The notes beneath the pieces are model-generated. The model was not told the DNA's origin, searched no databases, and worked only from the letters and a program-made list of their open reading frames with translations. Below are positions 8,971 to 18,300 of a stretch of DNA of 64,000 bases, in pieces. Numbering within the stretch: the stretch's first letter is position 1; the number at the start of each line of letters is the position of its first letter. Made by a program: the position numbers and the translations under genes. The DNA is from UBA1067 sp051884805 (GTDB lineage: Bacteria; Verrucomicrobiota; Kiritimatiellia; RFP12; UBA1067): contig JBJEWA010000140.1 in the NCBI GenBank assembly GCA_051884805.1, forward strand, positions 1 through 64,000, in the 5' to 3' direction.

Positions 8971-10071
8971 TCAGACAATCAGCATACAATCGCCGTACGA
9001 GAAGAACATGTAGTTCTTCCGCACGGCCATGGCGTAGGCGCAAAGCACGCGCTCGCGCCCGGCCAGCGCCGAAACCATCATCAGCAGCGTCGACTGCGGC
9101 AGGTGGAAATTGGTCAGCATGCAGTCGCAGACCCGGAAGCGGTAGGGAGGATAGATGAAGATGTCGGAAGCTCCGGTTCCCGCCGCAACCCGTCCGTCCG
9201 CCGACGCCGCGGCAACGCTTTCCAGGGCCCGCACCGTCGTCGAGCCGACGCAGAAGACGCGACCGCCGCGGGCCTTGCAGGCGTTGATCGCATCGGCCGT
9301 CCCGGGCGGAACGGAGAACGCCTCGAAGTCCATCCGATGCTCCTCGACATTGTCCGCCTTGACGGGACGGAACGTCCCGGGGCCGACGTGCAGGGTAACG
9401 GCGACCCGCCGCACGCCCTTCGCCGCAAGCGCCGCGAAGATCTCCGGCGTAAAGTGGAGACCCGCCGTCGGTGCGGCGACGGAGCCGACCTCGCGCGCGT
9501 AGATCGTCTGATAGCGCTCGCGATCCTCCCGTTCCTCCTCGGCCGTGCCCTCGCGCTTCACGTAGGGCGGCACCGGAGTGCGGCCGAATTCGTCGAGCAG
9601 TTCCATGAGCGGGCGGTCGCTGACGAACTCGACCTGCCACATCCCGATGCCGGGAAGCGGCTTCAGGAGCCGCGCCTGCAGCTCGCGGTTCGGCCCGAAC
9701 GCGGCAACCTGCCCTTCGCGGCACCTGCGCCCGGAACCGATGATCGCGTTCCAGCGCAGCGCATCCTTCGCCGCCGTCATCGACGGGCGCCCATCGTCCG
9801 CATCCGTCGGCGCGGCGTTGACCATCAGCACCTCGACGGAACCGTGCGTGTCGGTCCATTCGCCGACCAGGCGGGCGGGAAAGACCTTGGTGTCGTTCAC
9901 GACCAGCAGGTCGTCGGCCGTGATGTAGTCGGCGATGTCGGCGATATGCCGGTGCTCGACGACCCCGGTGTCGCGGTGAAGGACCAGCATCTTCTCCGTT
10001 CCCCGCCTCTCGGCAGGGTGCTGGGCGATGAGCCGCTCGGGCAGCGGATACCAGAACTGACGCGTCTTCAT
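8971..10071 (-). CDS. queA: SAM:tRNA ribosyltransferase-isomerase (queuosine synthesis)
   Basis: QueA transfers and isomerises the ribosyl group of SAM onto 7-aminomethyl-7-deazaguanine in tRNA, making epoxyqueuosine. It has 366 residues, close to the usual 340-360. Characteristic stretches are LPERLIAQHPAERR at the start, VVNDTKVFPARL, TAGLHFTPEIF, HVGPGTFRPVK and the C-terminal LTNFHLPQSTLLMMVSA. The gene stands alone with a TATAAT 9 nt upstream of its ATG and no recognisable Shine-Dalgarno, which suggests leaderless translation. No other queuosine gene is in the window. Confidence 0.97.
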   Translation of the reverse strand: MKTRQFWYPLPERLIAQHPAERRGTEKMLVLHRDTGVVEHRHIADIADYITADDLLVVNDTKVFPARLVGEWTDTHGSVEVLMVNAAPTDADDGRPSMTAAKDALRWNAIIGSGRRCREGQVAAFGPNRELQARLLKPLPGIGMWQVEFVSDRPLMELLDEFGRTPVPPYVKREGTAEEEREDRERYQTIYAREVGSVAAPTAGLHFTPEIFAALAAKGVRRVAVTLHVGPGTFRPVKADNVEEHRMDFEAFSVPPGTADAINACKARGGRVFCVGSTTVRALESVAAASADGRVAAGTGASDIFIYPPYRFRVCDCMLTNFHLPQSTLLMMVSALAGRERVLCAYAMAVRKNYMFFSYGDCMLIV

Positions 10072-10080
10072 GGGCCGCGT

Positions 10081-10086
10081 ATTATA
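10081..10086 (-). promoter_or_regulatory. -10 box (TATAAT) of queA
   Basis: TATAATACGCGG reads toward queA; the hexamer ends 9 nt before the ATG, giving a near-leaderless transcript. The gap to the EIIA gene is only 15 nt, so the promoter occupies essentially the whole spacer. Confidence 0.65.
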
Positions 10087-10968
10087 TCACATCCGGATGT
10101 TCTTCACGGCCACGCGCGTCGCCTTGTTCAGCTCCTTCCAGAGCGTCTTGGCGTCCGCCGCCGCCAGGACGAACGGCAGCTTCTCGCCGTCCTCGAACGT
10201 CCTGGCGATGGCCGCGATCAGCTTCAGGTAAAACGGCGAGGCGATGACCGGAAAGGCCGTGAAGAAGACGAGGTGCACCCGCTCGCCGTTCCAGTCGATT
10301 CCCGCCGGAGCCAGTCCGCAGGCAAAGGTCAGCACGCCCTCCTCCACGCCGCGCATATGCGGAAAGGCCAGGCCGTTGCCGACCGCCGTCGTCAGGATCC
10401 GCTCCCGCTCCAGCGCCGCCCTGACGACGGCATCGGCGTCAGAGACGGCGCCCTCCTTCGCCAAGACCGCGACAAGTTCCGCCATCGCCTCCGACGGCGT
10501 CGTCGCCTTCAGGCGCGGCACCATCAGCTTCGCCGTGCTGAAGCGCGAAAGCAGGAACTTGGGGTCGGGCTCGCCGGTGCGCACGCCCGTCGCCCTGACC
10601 TCCGGAGCGTAGAGGATGCGTCCGCAGCTGCCGCAGGCCGTCATGCGGTCGCCGGCGATGACGTGCTGCAGGACGGACATGGGTACCTTCAGCCCGCAGG
10701 CCGAGCAGTTTCCCTTCGACAGGGGCGCCATGAAGATGCGGCTTTTGAGCGACAGCCGGCGGTAGAGACTCGCCGTCTCCGGATCGAGCCGTTCGACCAA
10801 CCGCGCCAGTTCGGCCGTCAGGGCCTCCGCCTGCTCCCGCGCGCCCACGCTCGCCGCTTCGTCCCGGATCAGCACCATGTGCTGAATCTGACGCAACAAC
10901 CCGATCCGGCCCTTCTCCGCCCCGGACCGGACAACTCCCGCTGGTTCGACCTGATTTTTTCTCGCCAT
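10087..10968 (-). CDS. Zinc-ribbon / PTS EIIA (Fru/Ntr-type) fusion protein
   Basis: 293 residues, cytosolic. Residues about 15-70 form a charged helical, probably coiled-coil, segment. About 88-125 form a C4 zinc ribbon (CSACGLKVP, then CGSCGRILY) like those at the end of DUF164/CdsZ-type proteins. From about 145 to the end is a type-2 PTS EIIA domain, with the phosphorylatable His in LAFPHMRGV. EIIA-Ntr proteins are regulatory phosphocarriers linked to nitrogen and potassium control rather than sugar uptake. No PTS transporter subunits lie nearby, so a regulatory role is likelier. The ribosome site is GGAGG 11 nt before the ATG. The fusion of these two domains is unusual in my experience. 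Confidence 0.82.
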   Translation of the reverse strand: MARKNQVEPAGVVRSGAEKGRIGLLRQIQHMVLIRDEAASVGAREQAEALTAELARLVERLDPETASLYRRLSLKSRIFMAPLSKGNCSACGLKVPMSVLQHVIAGDRMTACGSCGRILYAPEVRATGVRTGEPDPKFLLSRFSTAKLMVPRLKATTPSEAMAELVAVLAKEGAVSDADAVVRAALERERILTTAVGNGLAFPHMRGVEEGVLTFACGLAPAGIDWNGERVHLVFFTAFPVIASPFYLKLIAAIARTFEDGEKLPFVLAAADAKTLWKELNKATRVAVKNIRM

Positions 10969-11000
10969 GACCGCTCATCCCTCCGTTGTCTTCACATCGC

Positions 11001-11006
11001 ATTATA
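11001..11006 (-). promoter_or_regulatory. -10 box (TATAAT) of the zinc-ribbon/EIIA gene
   Basis: TATAATGCGATG lies 32 nt upstream of the ATG, leaving room for the GGAGG ribosome site. The palindrome at 11017-11033 overlaps the expected -35 position. Confidence 0.55.
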
Positions 11007-11016
11007 GCCGGGAAAT

Positions 11017-11033
11017 GTTAACGCTTCGTTAAC
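11017..11033. promoter_or_regulatory. Palindrome overlapping the -35 of the EIIA gene
   Basis: GTTAACG-CTT-CGTTAAC is a perfect 7-bp inverted repeat with a 3-nt centre, bracketed by GGGA and TCCC. With the -10 at 11001-11006 and a 17-bp spacer, the -35 region (11024-11029) falls inside it. This is the layout of a repressor operator. There is no T tract, so it is not a normal terminator for the lipoprotein gene. Confidence 0.4.
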
Positions 11034-11093
11034 TGTCCCGAAATGGCGCCCTGGCGGACGCAAAAAACGGGCGGCCGCAGAGGCCCGAGGGGC

Positions 11094-11984
11094 TTATTTG
11101 CCGGAAAGCTGCCGGGCGCGGGCGAGCACCTGCTCGGCCAGGTCGAGCTTGCCGAGCTTTTTCAGGCACATGCCGAAGTTGTGCACGGCGACGGCGTCGT
11201 TCGGGCGGATCAGCACCAGCGTCTCGTAGCACTTCATCGCCTGCAGCAGCCGGCCGACGGCCAGAAACCCCTTCGCGTTGCGGTTGAGGTTGTCGATGCG
11301 CTCCAGCAGCAGCGGGTCGTTCGGATTGCGCAGCGCGGCCCGCGCCCAGATGTCGGTCGCCCGCTCCTCGCCGGCCTTGTCCGTCGCCTTCGCCGCCAGC
11401 ATATTGCCCTTCAGGATCTCGCGCCGGACGACCTGCATCGAGCGGATCTCCGCCAGCACCGACTTCAGGACGTCCTCGTCGACGCCCGTCGTGTCGAGCC
11501 AGTCCAGCTGCGGAATCTCCCGGGTCACGAACCATTCGGGGACGACCGTTCCCTTCAGCGGCGCATCGAACGCCGGCAGGATGTCCGTACGCGTGCCCGC
11601 ATAGCTGGCGAACACTTCGGGGAGCGACATCGTGCAGGTCTCGTCGTTTGCAAACTCCTCCATCGCCCGCGCGAGGGAAACCGCATTGGTCGACTGGTTG
11701 CCGATCAGCAGCCACCGGGACTCGCCCGGCATCCAGACATGGACCTCCCGGCCAGGGAACTCAGTCAGCACCCGGCGGAATTCGCGGGCGGTCATGCCCT
11801 TCACGTCGATCACCCGGGCGCTGTGTTCGGACGGCGACGTCCGCTCCAGCCGGCAGATGCGGTAGATCGCCGCCTTGACGGGCGCGGCGACCTCCGATTC
11901 CGCCACGGCCGTCTTCGCCTTGTCCTCGCGGGAACAGCCGCCCGCCAGCAGGACGGCGGCAAGCAGCGCCGAGAGCCGTCTCAC
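11094..11984 (-). CDS. Lipoprotein with TPR-like C-terminus
   Basis: Predicted lipoprotein of 296 residues. The signal is MRRLSALLAAVLLAGGC, with a lipobox (LAGGC) that predicts lipid attachment to the Cys. The C-terminal third (LLERIDNLNRNAKGFL, then MKCYETLVLIRPNDAVAVHNFGMCLKKLGKLDLAEQVLARAR) looks like two tetratricopeptide-type helical hairpins. The middle part is not recognised. A GTG at 11984 is preferred: it overlaps the waaA stop by 4 bp (GTGA), has GGGGG upstream and gives a compact signal peptide. An ATG at 12011 would add 9 residues. Last gene of the serA-neuD-waaA run; likely an envelope-associated scaffold, function unknown. Confidence 0.75.
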   Translation of the reverse strand: MRRLSALLAAVLLAGGCSREDKAKTAVAESEVAAPVKAAIYRICRLERTSPSEHSARVIDVKGMTAREFRRVLTEFPGREVHVWMPGESRWLLIGNQSTNAVSLARAMEEFANDETCTMSLPEVFASYAGTRTDILPAFDAPLKGTVVPEWFVTREIPQLDWLDTTGVDEDVLKSVLAEIRSMQVVRREILKGNMLAAKATDKAGEERATDIWARAALRNPNDPLLLERIDNLNRNAKGFLAVGRLLQAMKCYETLVLIRPNDAVAVHNFGMCLKKLGKLDLAEQVLARARQLSGK

Positions 11985-13333
11985 AGCGACCCCCGCACGG
12001 ATGCCACGCATTTCGCCACGACGCCCTGCCGTCGCGCCACGGCCGCCTGCGCCCGTGCGCCCAGCCCGCCGTCGTCCGCCAGCAGCCGCTCGATCTGCGC
12101 GGCCAGCTCCTCAAGCCCGCCGACCTGCACGATCGCCTCGGCCGCCAGCAAGTCGCTCATCACCGGACGGAAGTTCTCCGTATGCGGGCCGACGACCGTC
12201 GGCTTGCCGCACAGGCACGGTTCGATCATGTTCTGCGCCCCGTGCGCACACAGCGACTTGCCGACAAAGACGACGTCGGCGATGCCGTAAAGGCCCATCA
12301 GCTCCCCCGTCGTGTCCGCAAGATAGACGGGCGGCGTCCCGGCCGGCGCCGCACCGGCGGCGGAGGGCGACGACGCGGCCGACGGGCGGGAGCGGCGAAC
12401 GCAGCGAAAGCCGCATTGCCCGATGTTCGCCTCGACGGCATCGGCCTTCTCGAAATGACGCGGGGCCAGGACGAGCTTCAGCGGCGCGTCGGGGCGGGAA
12501 GCCGCCGGACTGCCGACGAGCCTACGGTAGAGCCGCAGCAGGGCCTCGTCCTCGCCCGGCCAGGTCGAGCCGCCGAGCAGGATCCGCCCCTCGCCGATCC
12601 AGTCGCGCAGTTCGCGCTCCTTCGCCTCGTTGCGGTGCGCGACGTCGAACTTGAAGCTGCCCGTCACCTCGATCCTGTCCGCCGGCGCGCCAGCGGCGAC
12701 CAGCCGCGCCTTGTCCAGCTCGGACTGCGCGAAGATGCGCGTGAAGGCGGCAAGGACGTCCCGGAAGAAGAACCGCGCCAGCCGGTAGCGCGGCGCACTC
12801 CGGTCGCTGACGCGCGCGTTGATCAGGTAGAGCGGAATCCCGTGCCGCCTGGCCTGAAGGATGAAATTGGGCCAGAGCTCCGACTCGGTCAGCACGACCG
12901 CGCGCGGACGCACCGTCCGCAGCGCACTCTTGACGAAGTTTGGGAAGTCGAGCGGATTGTAGATGAGCACGTCCTTCGCCGTCACCTCGCGTTCAGCCAT
13001 CTTCCAGCCGGTCGACGACGTCGTCGAAAAGCAGAAGCGCACGTCCGGCTCGACCTTGCGCCATTCGCGCATCAGCTGGCCCGCGACCTGCACCTCGCCG
13101 ACCGAGACGGCGTGGATCCAGACGGGGGCATCCGCCGCGCCGCCGGTCTGGCGGGACGGCGCATGACGGTCGAAGAGCGGACGGTTGCCGCCGAAAAGGC
13201 CGTCGGGATAGAGGGCGAAGCGGTCGCCCATGCGCGCCGCGTATCCGCCGCGCCGCACCATGCGGATCAGGAAGCCGGGCAGGAGGAACGGATAGACGAA
13301 CGCGAAGAGCAGGTTGTAGACGGCCCACTTCAT
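11981..13333 (-). CDS. waaA: 3-deoxy-D-manno-octulosonic acid (Kdo) transferase
   Basis: WaaA/KdtA adds Kdo to lipid A at the inner membrane, so the organism should make LPS. It has 450 residues (family about 420-440). An N-terminal membrane helix (YNLLFAFVYPFLLPGFLIRM) is followed by VWIHAVSVGEVQVAG, the glycosyltransferase-N region (FSTTSSTGWKMAE) and SELWPNFI. The C-terminal half has GSTWPGEDEALL and GAQNMIEPCLCGKPTVVGPHTENF, typical of the GT30 donor site. It contains an Ala/Ser/Pro-rich insertion around 335-355 that is probably a loop. It lies 18 nt downstream of the acyltransferase gene. Confidence 0.95.
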   Translation of the reverse strand: MKWAVYNLLFAFVYPFLLPGFLIRMVRRGGYAARMGDRFALYPDGLFGGNRPLFDRHAPSRQTGGAADAPVWIHAVSVGEVQVAGQLMREWRKVEPDVRFCFSTTSSTGWKMAEREVTAKDVLIYNPLDFPNFVKSALRTVRPRAVVLTESELWPNFILQARRHGIPLYLINARVSDRSAPRYRLARFFFRDVLAAFTRIFAQSELDKARLVAAGAPADRIEVTGSFKFDVAHRNEAKERELRDWIGEGRILLGGSTWPGEDEALLRLYRRLVGSPAASRPDAPLKLVLAPRHFEKADAVEANIGQCGFRCVRRSRPSAASSPSAAGAAPAGTPPVYLADTTGELMGLYGIADVVFVGKSLCAHGAQNMIEPCLCGKPTVVGPHTENFRPVMSDLLAAEAIVQVGGLEELAAQIERLLADDGGLGARAQAAVARRQGVVAKCVASVRGSL

Positions 13334-13351
13334 GCGACAAGCCGACGCGCC

Positions 13352-13996
13352 TCAGATGCCCGACGGCTGCGCCAGGACGCCGAAGGGACTCAGGGTCGCT
13401 CCGGCGGCGACGTCCGCAAGCACCGGCACGCCGCAGGCGACGGTCGCGCCCTTGCCGACGGTCATGCCGGGAGCAGTGCAGCTGTTCGTGCCCATGAAGG
13501 CGTCCTCGCCGATCGTCGTATGCCCCGACAGCGAGACGCCCGGGGCGATGTTCGCAAAGTCGCCCACGACCGAATCGTGCCCGACGCCCGCCCGGGCGTT
13601 GACGATGACGAACTTGCCGATCTCGGTGCCGACGGACACCACCGCCTCGACGGCGATGAAGGTGCCGTGCTTGAACTCCGTCGTCGGCGACACCTGCGCC
13701 GACGGGTCGATCAGCGCCGGGAAGTCATGGCCGCGAAGCTGCGCGTAGACCTTGCGGCGGACCGCATTCGCGCCGATGGCGATGAAGACGGACGCGCCGG
13801 GATAGTCCCGGGACGCCTTTTCCGCCGAGCCGAGCAGCGGATACCCCTCGAAGTTGCCCGCCGCCTTCGCCGGGTCGTCGTCGGCGAAGCCGATCACGTT
13901 CCAGACGGGTTCGGCAGCCGCGGCGTTGATGCGCTCGACGGTCCAGACCGCCTCGCGGCCGAATCCGCCGGCGCCGACGATGAAAAGGTCACGCAT
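13352..13996 (-). CDS. NeuD/PglD-type sugar O-acyltransferase
   Basis: 214 residues in two parts: an N-terminal nucleotide-sugar-binding Rossmann segment (LFIVGAGGFGREAVWTVE, then NVIGFADDDP) and a C-terminal left-handed beta-helix of hexapeptide repeats (about 95-205) with ARAGVGHDSVVGDFANIAPG, including the His expected for acetyl transfer. Relatives O- or N-acetylate sialic acid or bacillosamine precursors, or surface polysaccharide sugars. Its place between serA and waaA suggests an envelope-glycan role, but the substrate is unknown. The start has a textbook AAGGAGG 8 nt upstream; the open frame extends far beyond it only as a shadow of serA. Confidence 0.86.
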   Translation of the reverse strand: MRDLFIVGAGGFGREAVWTVERINAAAAEPVWNVIGFADDDPAKAAGNFEGYPLLGSAEKASRDYPGASVFIAIGANAVRRKVYAQLRGHDFPALIDPSAQVSPTTEFKHGTFIAVEAVVSVGTEIGKFVIVNARAGVGHDSVVGDFANIAPGVSLSGHTTIGEDAFMGTNSCTAPGMTVGKGATVACGVPVLADVAAGATLSPFGVLAQPSGI

Positions 13997-14022
13997 GGGA
14001 TGTTCCTCCTTGAATTGACGTT

Positions 14023-15189
14023 CTACCTGACGATGCGCACGCGGAGCACCGCTTCGGACGCCTCCAACGCCTTGACGACGTCGGCCGGAATCGCCGTGTC
14101 GGTGTCGATCAGCGTGTAGGCGAAGTCGCCGCGGGACTTGTTGGCAATCGCGTCGATGTTGATCTTGGCGTTGCCGAGAATCGACGTGAAGGTACCGATC
14201 ATGTTGGCCTCGTTCCGGTGGCAGATCGCCAGGCGCGCGGCCTTCTTCGCAAGCCCGAGCGTGCAGGTCGGATAGTTGACCGAGTTGACGATGTTGCCGT
14301 TTTCGAGGAAGTCGCGGATCTCCCTGACGGCCATGACCGCGCAATTGTCCTCGGCCTCTTCCGTCGACGCGCCGAGGTGGGGAATCACGATACAGCCCTT
14401 CTGGCCCGCCGTCGTCGCGTTCGGGAAGTCGGACACGTACTTGCGGACCTTCCCGGACTCCAGTGCGGCCAGCATGTCCTTCTCGTTCACGAGCGCGTCG
14501 CGCGCGGCGTTGACGACGATGACGCCGGTCTTCATCATCGCGATCGCCTCGGCGTTGATCATGCCCCTGGTCGAGTCGAGCGCCGGCACGTGAATGGTGA
14601 TGAAGTCGCAGTTCCGGTAGATCGTCTCGACGTCCTTGCAGTGATGCACCGTCCGGCTCAGGTTCCAGGCGGCGTCGATCGACAGGTAGGGGTCGTAGCC
14701 GTAGACCTCCATGCCGAGGCCGATCGCCGCATTGGCGACCTTCTGGCCGATGGCGCCGAGGCCGATGACGCCGAGCCGCTTGCCCATGATCTCGGTGCCG
14801 GCGAAGGCCTTCTTCGCCTTCTCGGTCGCCTTGCCGATCGCGGGGTCGGCGGCATTCGCCTTGACCCACTCGACGCCGCCGACGATGTCGCGGCTCGCCA
14901 GCAGCATCGCGGCGATCACGAGTTCCTTGACCCCGTTGGCGTTCGCACCCGGGGTGTTGAAGACGACGATGCCCTTCTTGGCGTACTCCGCATGGGGAAT
15001 GTTGTTGACGCCCGCGCCGGCGCGCGCGACCGCCAGGAGATTAGCGCCGGGAACCAGCTCGTCCATCTTCGCGGACCGCACGAACACGGCGTCCGCCTCC
15101 CCGAACGTCTCCGTGCGGACGTAGTTTTCGGTCAGGTTCTCCAGCCCGCACGCCGCGATCGGGTTCAGGCAGCTGTACTTGTACTTCAT
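14023..15189 (-). CDS. serA: D-3-phosphoglycerate dehydrogenase
   Basis: First enzyme of serine synthesis, 388 residues: a short form with substrate-binding, NAD-binding and C-terminal ACT domains. Visible features are ARAGAGVNNIP (about 57-67), the Rossmann LGVIGLGAIGQ (about 139-149), VVNAARDALVNE with the catalytic Arg, and PHLGASTEEAEDNC with the catalytic His. The ACT domain (about 310-388) ends in LRVRIVR and suggests feedback by an amino acid. First gene of the serA-neuD-waaA-lipoprotein run, with GAAGGAAG before the ATG and a TATAAT about 64 nt upstream. Confidence 0.95.
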   Translation of the reverse strand: MKYKYSCLNPIAACGLENLTENYVRTETFGEADAVFVRSAKMDELVPGANLLAVARAGAGVNNIPHAEYAKKGIVVFNTPGANANGVKELVIAAMLLASRDIVGGVEWVKANAADPAIGKATEKAKKAFAGTEIMGKRLGVIGLGAIGQKVANAAIGLGMEVYGYDPYLSIDAAWNLSRTVHHCKDVETIYRNCDFITIHVPALDSTRGMINAEAIAMMKTGVIVVNAARDALVNEKDMLAALESGKVRKYVSDFPNATTAGQKGCIVIPHLGASTEEAEDNCAVMAVREIRDFLENGNIVNSVNYPTCTLGLAKKAARLAICHRNEANMIGTFTSILGNAKINIDAIANKSRGDFAYTLIDTDTAIPADVVKALEASEAVLRVRIVR

Positions 15190-15253
15190 CGTTTCTTCCT
15201 TCTTCCGTAGAGCTTATCGTGGAATTGGCCGTCACGCATGACGACTGCCCCGT

Positions 15254-15259
15254 ATTATA
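15254..15259 (-). promoter_or_regulatory. -10 box (TATAAT) of serA
   Basis: TATAATACGGGG on the minus strand, about 64 nt before the serA ATG. Unlike several other promoters in this window it leaves a normal leader of about 55 nt. The 15190-15366 gap otherwise holds only GC-rich imperfect inverted repeats (for example CCGCCGCC and GGCGGCGG at about 15310-15345), with no T tract. Confidence 0.55.
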
Positions 15260-15366
15260 CCACAAATCGGCGCCGACGCCGGCCTCCCGCCGGACAGGCC
15301 CGTCCCGCCGCCAGATACGCGACGACGGCGGCGGAAATCGAAACGAGGCTCTTGTTCCCCGAAGCC

Positions 15367-18300
15367 CTATCGCACGAGAAGGCCCAGCCCACGATTCGGG
15401 GCCAGTCTGATTCCCGTCGAGGTGCAGGCAATCTTCCACTGATTCGGAACGCCGACAATCTCGAACGGCTGCGCCGGATAACGAATCGACGTCGCTTTCA
15501 ACAGGTAGGACGACCTCAGCGTCGACGCCTCCTCGGTCAGCACCGCCGTATCGGTCATTTTCAACTGCGCGACACCCGTCAGGTCGAGAACGCCGTCGAT
15601 CGCCGTCGTTTCGCGGTCGATGAACTTGCGAGCCGACAGTTCAAGCACCCCGGTCAGGACGAGATCGCCGTTCTTCACCGCGCCGCCTGTTCCGCCTACG
15701 CCGGAGAAAGTCGCCGCGAGGTTGTTGAGATCAAGCGTCGCTCCCTGCTGCAGGACGAGTTTCGTGCCGGCGGGGATCGCCCCTTCGACGGTCTGCCTCA
15801 GAATTCCCGCTTCAACGGTCGTCGGACCTGCATAGGTGCAGACACTGCGCAATTCGAGAATTCCGACGCCGCGCTTGACGAGGCCACCGCCCGAGACGTC
15901 GCCGAGCGTACAAGCCGTCACGACGGATCCCTTACAACCGCCGCCCGTGAAGACGGCCGTCGCCTCGGTATAGCCCCAGCCCGGGGACGTGACGACCACG
16001 TTGGTCACGGAATTCTGCTCGACATCGAACAGCGCGACTGCCGTTGCGCCCTGGCCGTCACCGACGATCTCAACAAATGGCGCACCGACGTAGTCCGTCG
16101 TCTCGGGACAGGCAACCGCCGTTACCCCATTGCCAGCGCCCGGCGCCAAGAGCGGCGCACTGACGTAGGCCAGCGTGTCCTTGTTTCCGTCCACCCGGAA
16201 GATCGCGCCCTTCGGATACACCGTCACGCGCGTCGGGAGATGATCCGCATTGAACAGGTTATCCTGGAGACGACGCCGGAAGACACCCCCGTTGAAGTTC
16301 ACATAAAAGTCGTTGTTGACGAGTTCGGTGACAGCAGCAGTCGAAGGCAAATAGCCCGTCTCGCGCTTGTGAATGTTGTTCGCATAAAGCGTACCGCCGT
16401 CGATCAAGTTGAGATAGGACTTGAAATTCGAGTGCGCCCCGCCGTAAAAGTTTCGCGTCTCGGTCTGCGCCGTTCCGGCGATCGTCCAGTTCGCGAACGG
16501 ATGAAAAGTATCGTCGCAGCCCGTGCCGCTTGTATTGCCGAGCGAAATGTCCTGCGTAATCGTCGTAAAGGTTCCTGCGGCCTGATAGACGACACCCGTT
16601 CCGCCGGCACCCAGATTGACGGAATTGGCGCCCATCTTCCATTCACCGCCATTCTGCCGGAAGATGCCAATCCCGTTTCTTCCGCCGACTGCCATCGGAT
16701 AGTTCGCGTACAAGCAGCCCTGCTGAAGTTCGTAATAGCCGTAGCCTCCGTTGTCCGCAAGATTGACCGACGTCTTTTCCACGGCCGCGACTTCGCCGCC
16801 GCGCTGATAGACGGCGCCGGCGGCGATCTGACCGTCGGTCATCTTGGCAGCGTCGTTATACGTCACAAATCCGCAGCCGAAGCCATTCGTCAGCACGGCC
16901 CCGTCGCGAACGTCCACAATGCCGACCGTTCCCGGAGTGCAGCCGACGTTGATCACCCGTGGCGTCGTGGCGCCTTGCAAAACGCCCCGATAGTTCTCGC
17001 CGAAAACCAACCGCGCAATGGGGGTGATGCCGTAGTCCGACGAGACGCTCACCGTGCCGCCCTGCCCGCTCTCGTCATGGAAGCTGAAAAAGCCGTCGTC
17101 CAGCGTCAGGAGGCCGCGGCGCACGCAGCTCGTCGCCATCACCACGGGACTGGCCGCATCGTCAGACCCAGTAATCGAAAAGCCCGCCCCCGTCGACAGA
17201 AGCGCATTATAGCAGCTTGCAGGAGTTCCCAGATCGATCCTTTCGTCCTCTGGCGTGTCGACAATGCAATACTGGCAGATGCCGCTCGTCAGATACTGGT
17301 TAAGGTGTTCAGAAGTCCATCCGTCCGGATTGCTCGCCGACTTGGCCCGCAGATAAACGCGGCAACTCGCGGTAAGCGCCGGGAGCGTCACGCTTCCGTC
17401 GATCACGGGAAGGGAACCGTCAACCGCCGCACAGATCGAGCCGCTGTTGCCCATGGCGACACCGCCCGTAAAGGTATTCTCGCTCAACAGGTTGATCGTC
17501 GCCAAATTGTAGACGACGAGTTGGCCTGCGCCCGAAACCTTGCCGCCCAACGTCATTTGGAAACCTTTCGTCTGCGCGGCACTCGATCCGACGCCGAAAG
17601 CCACCCCTTCATCCAGGATCGTCGGGCCGGACCAGACGTTCGAGAGTTCTTTATCCGTCCCGCTGCCCGGATGCACATTCGTCGTCCGCTTCACATGAAG
17701 CGTCCAGGTGCAGGGTATCCGCCAGTCGTAAAGCGACAGCGTACCGCCGTCCAGGACGAACTCGTGCGCATCGCCCCCGATAAAGCCGCACCCGCCCGTC
17801 GCCTGAACGCTGCCGGCCGTCTGGATCACGTCGCCGGGATTCAGCATCTGCCCGAAACGCCACATGCAGCCGGTGGCATTCGTCAGCGTATGCCCGCCGA
17901 AGTCGATGATCGAGCCGGAACCGGTATTGATGCTGCCCCAGTTTTTCGCGCCGCCCATCTTGGCGTCATCCGTCAACGTCAGCTTGTAGAAGAGATAGTT
18001 CTGATTTTCCCCGGAAAGCTGGACGGCACCCGCCCCGTCGTGTCCGGAGCCGGCGATCCTGACCTCGACCCCGGCCAGGGAGATCGCGTTTTGCGTCCCG
18101 TTGTAGACGAGGAGCGACGAACCGCTCTCGATATTGACGACCGTTCCGGACTTGCCGAGTCCGTCCGCACTCGTAATCCGAATCGCGCCGCCCGACCGGA
18201 CGGTGATCGTGCCCTTAAAGCCCGTCAAGCCGTCAGTCGTCAGCACACCCGCACCTTCCTTGACGAGTTCCGTTTCGCTGCCGCCGTTGAGCGTGGACAT

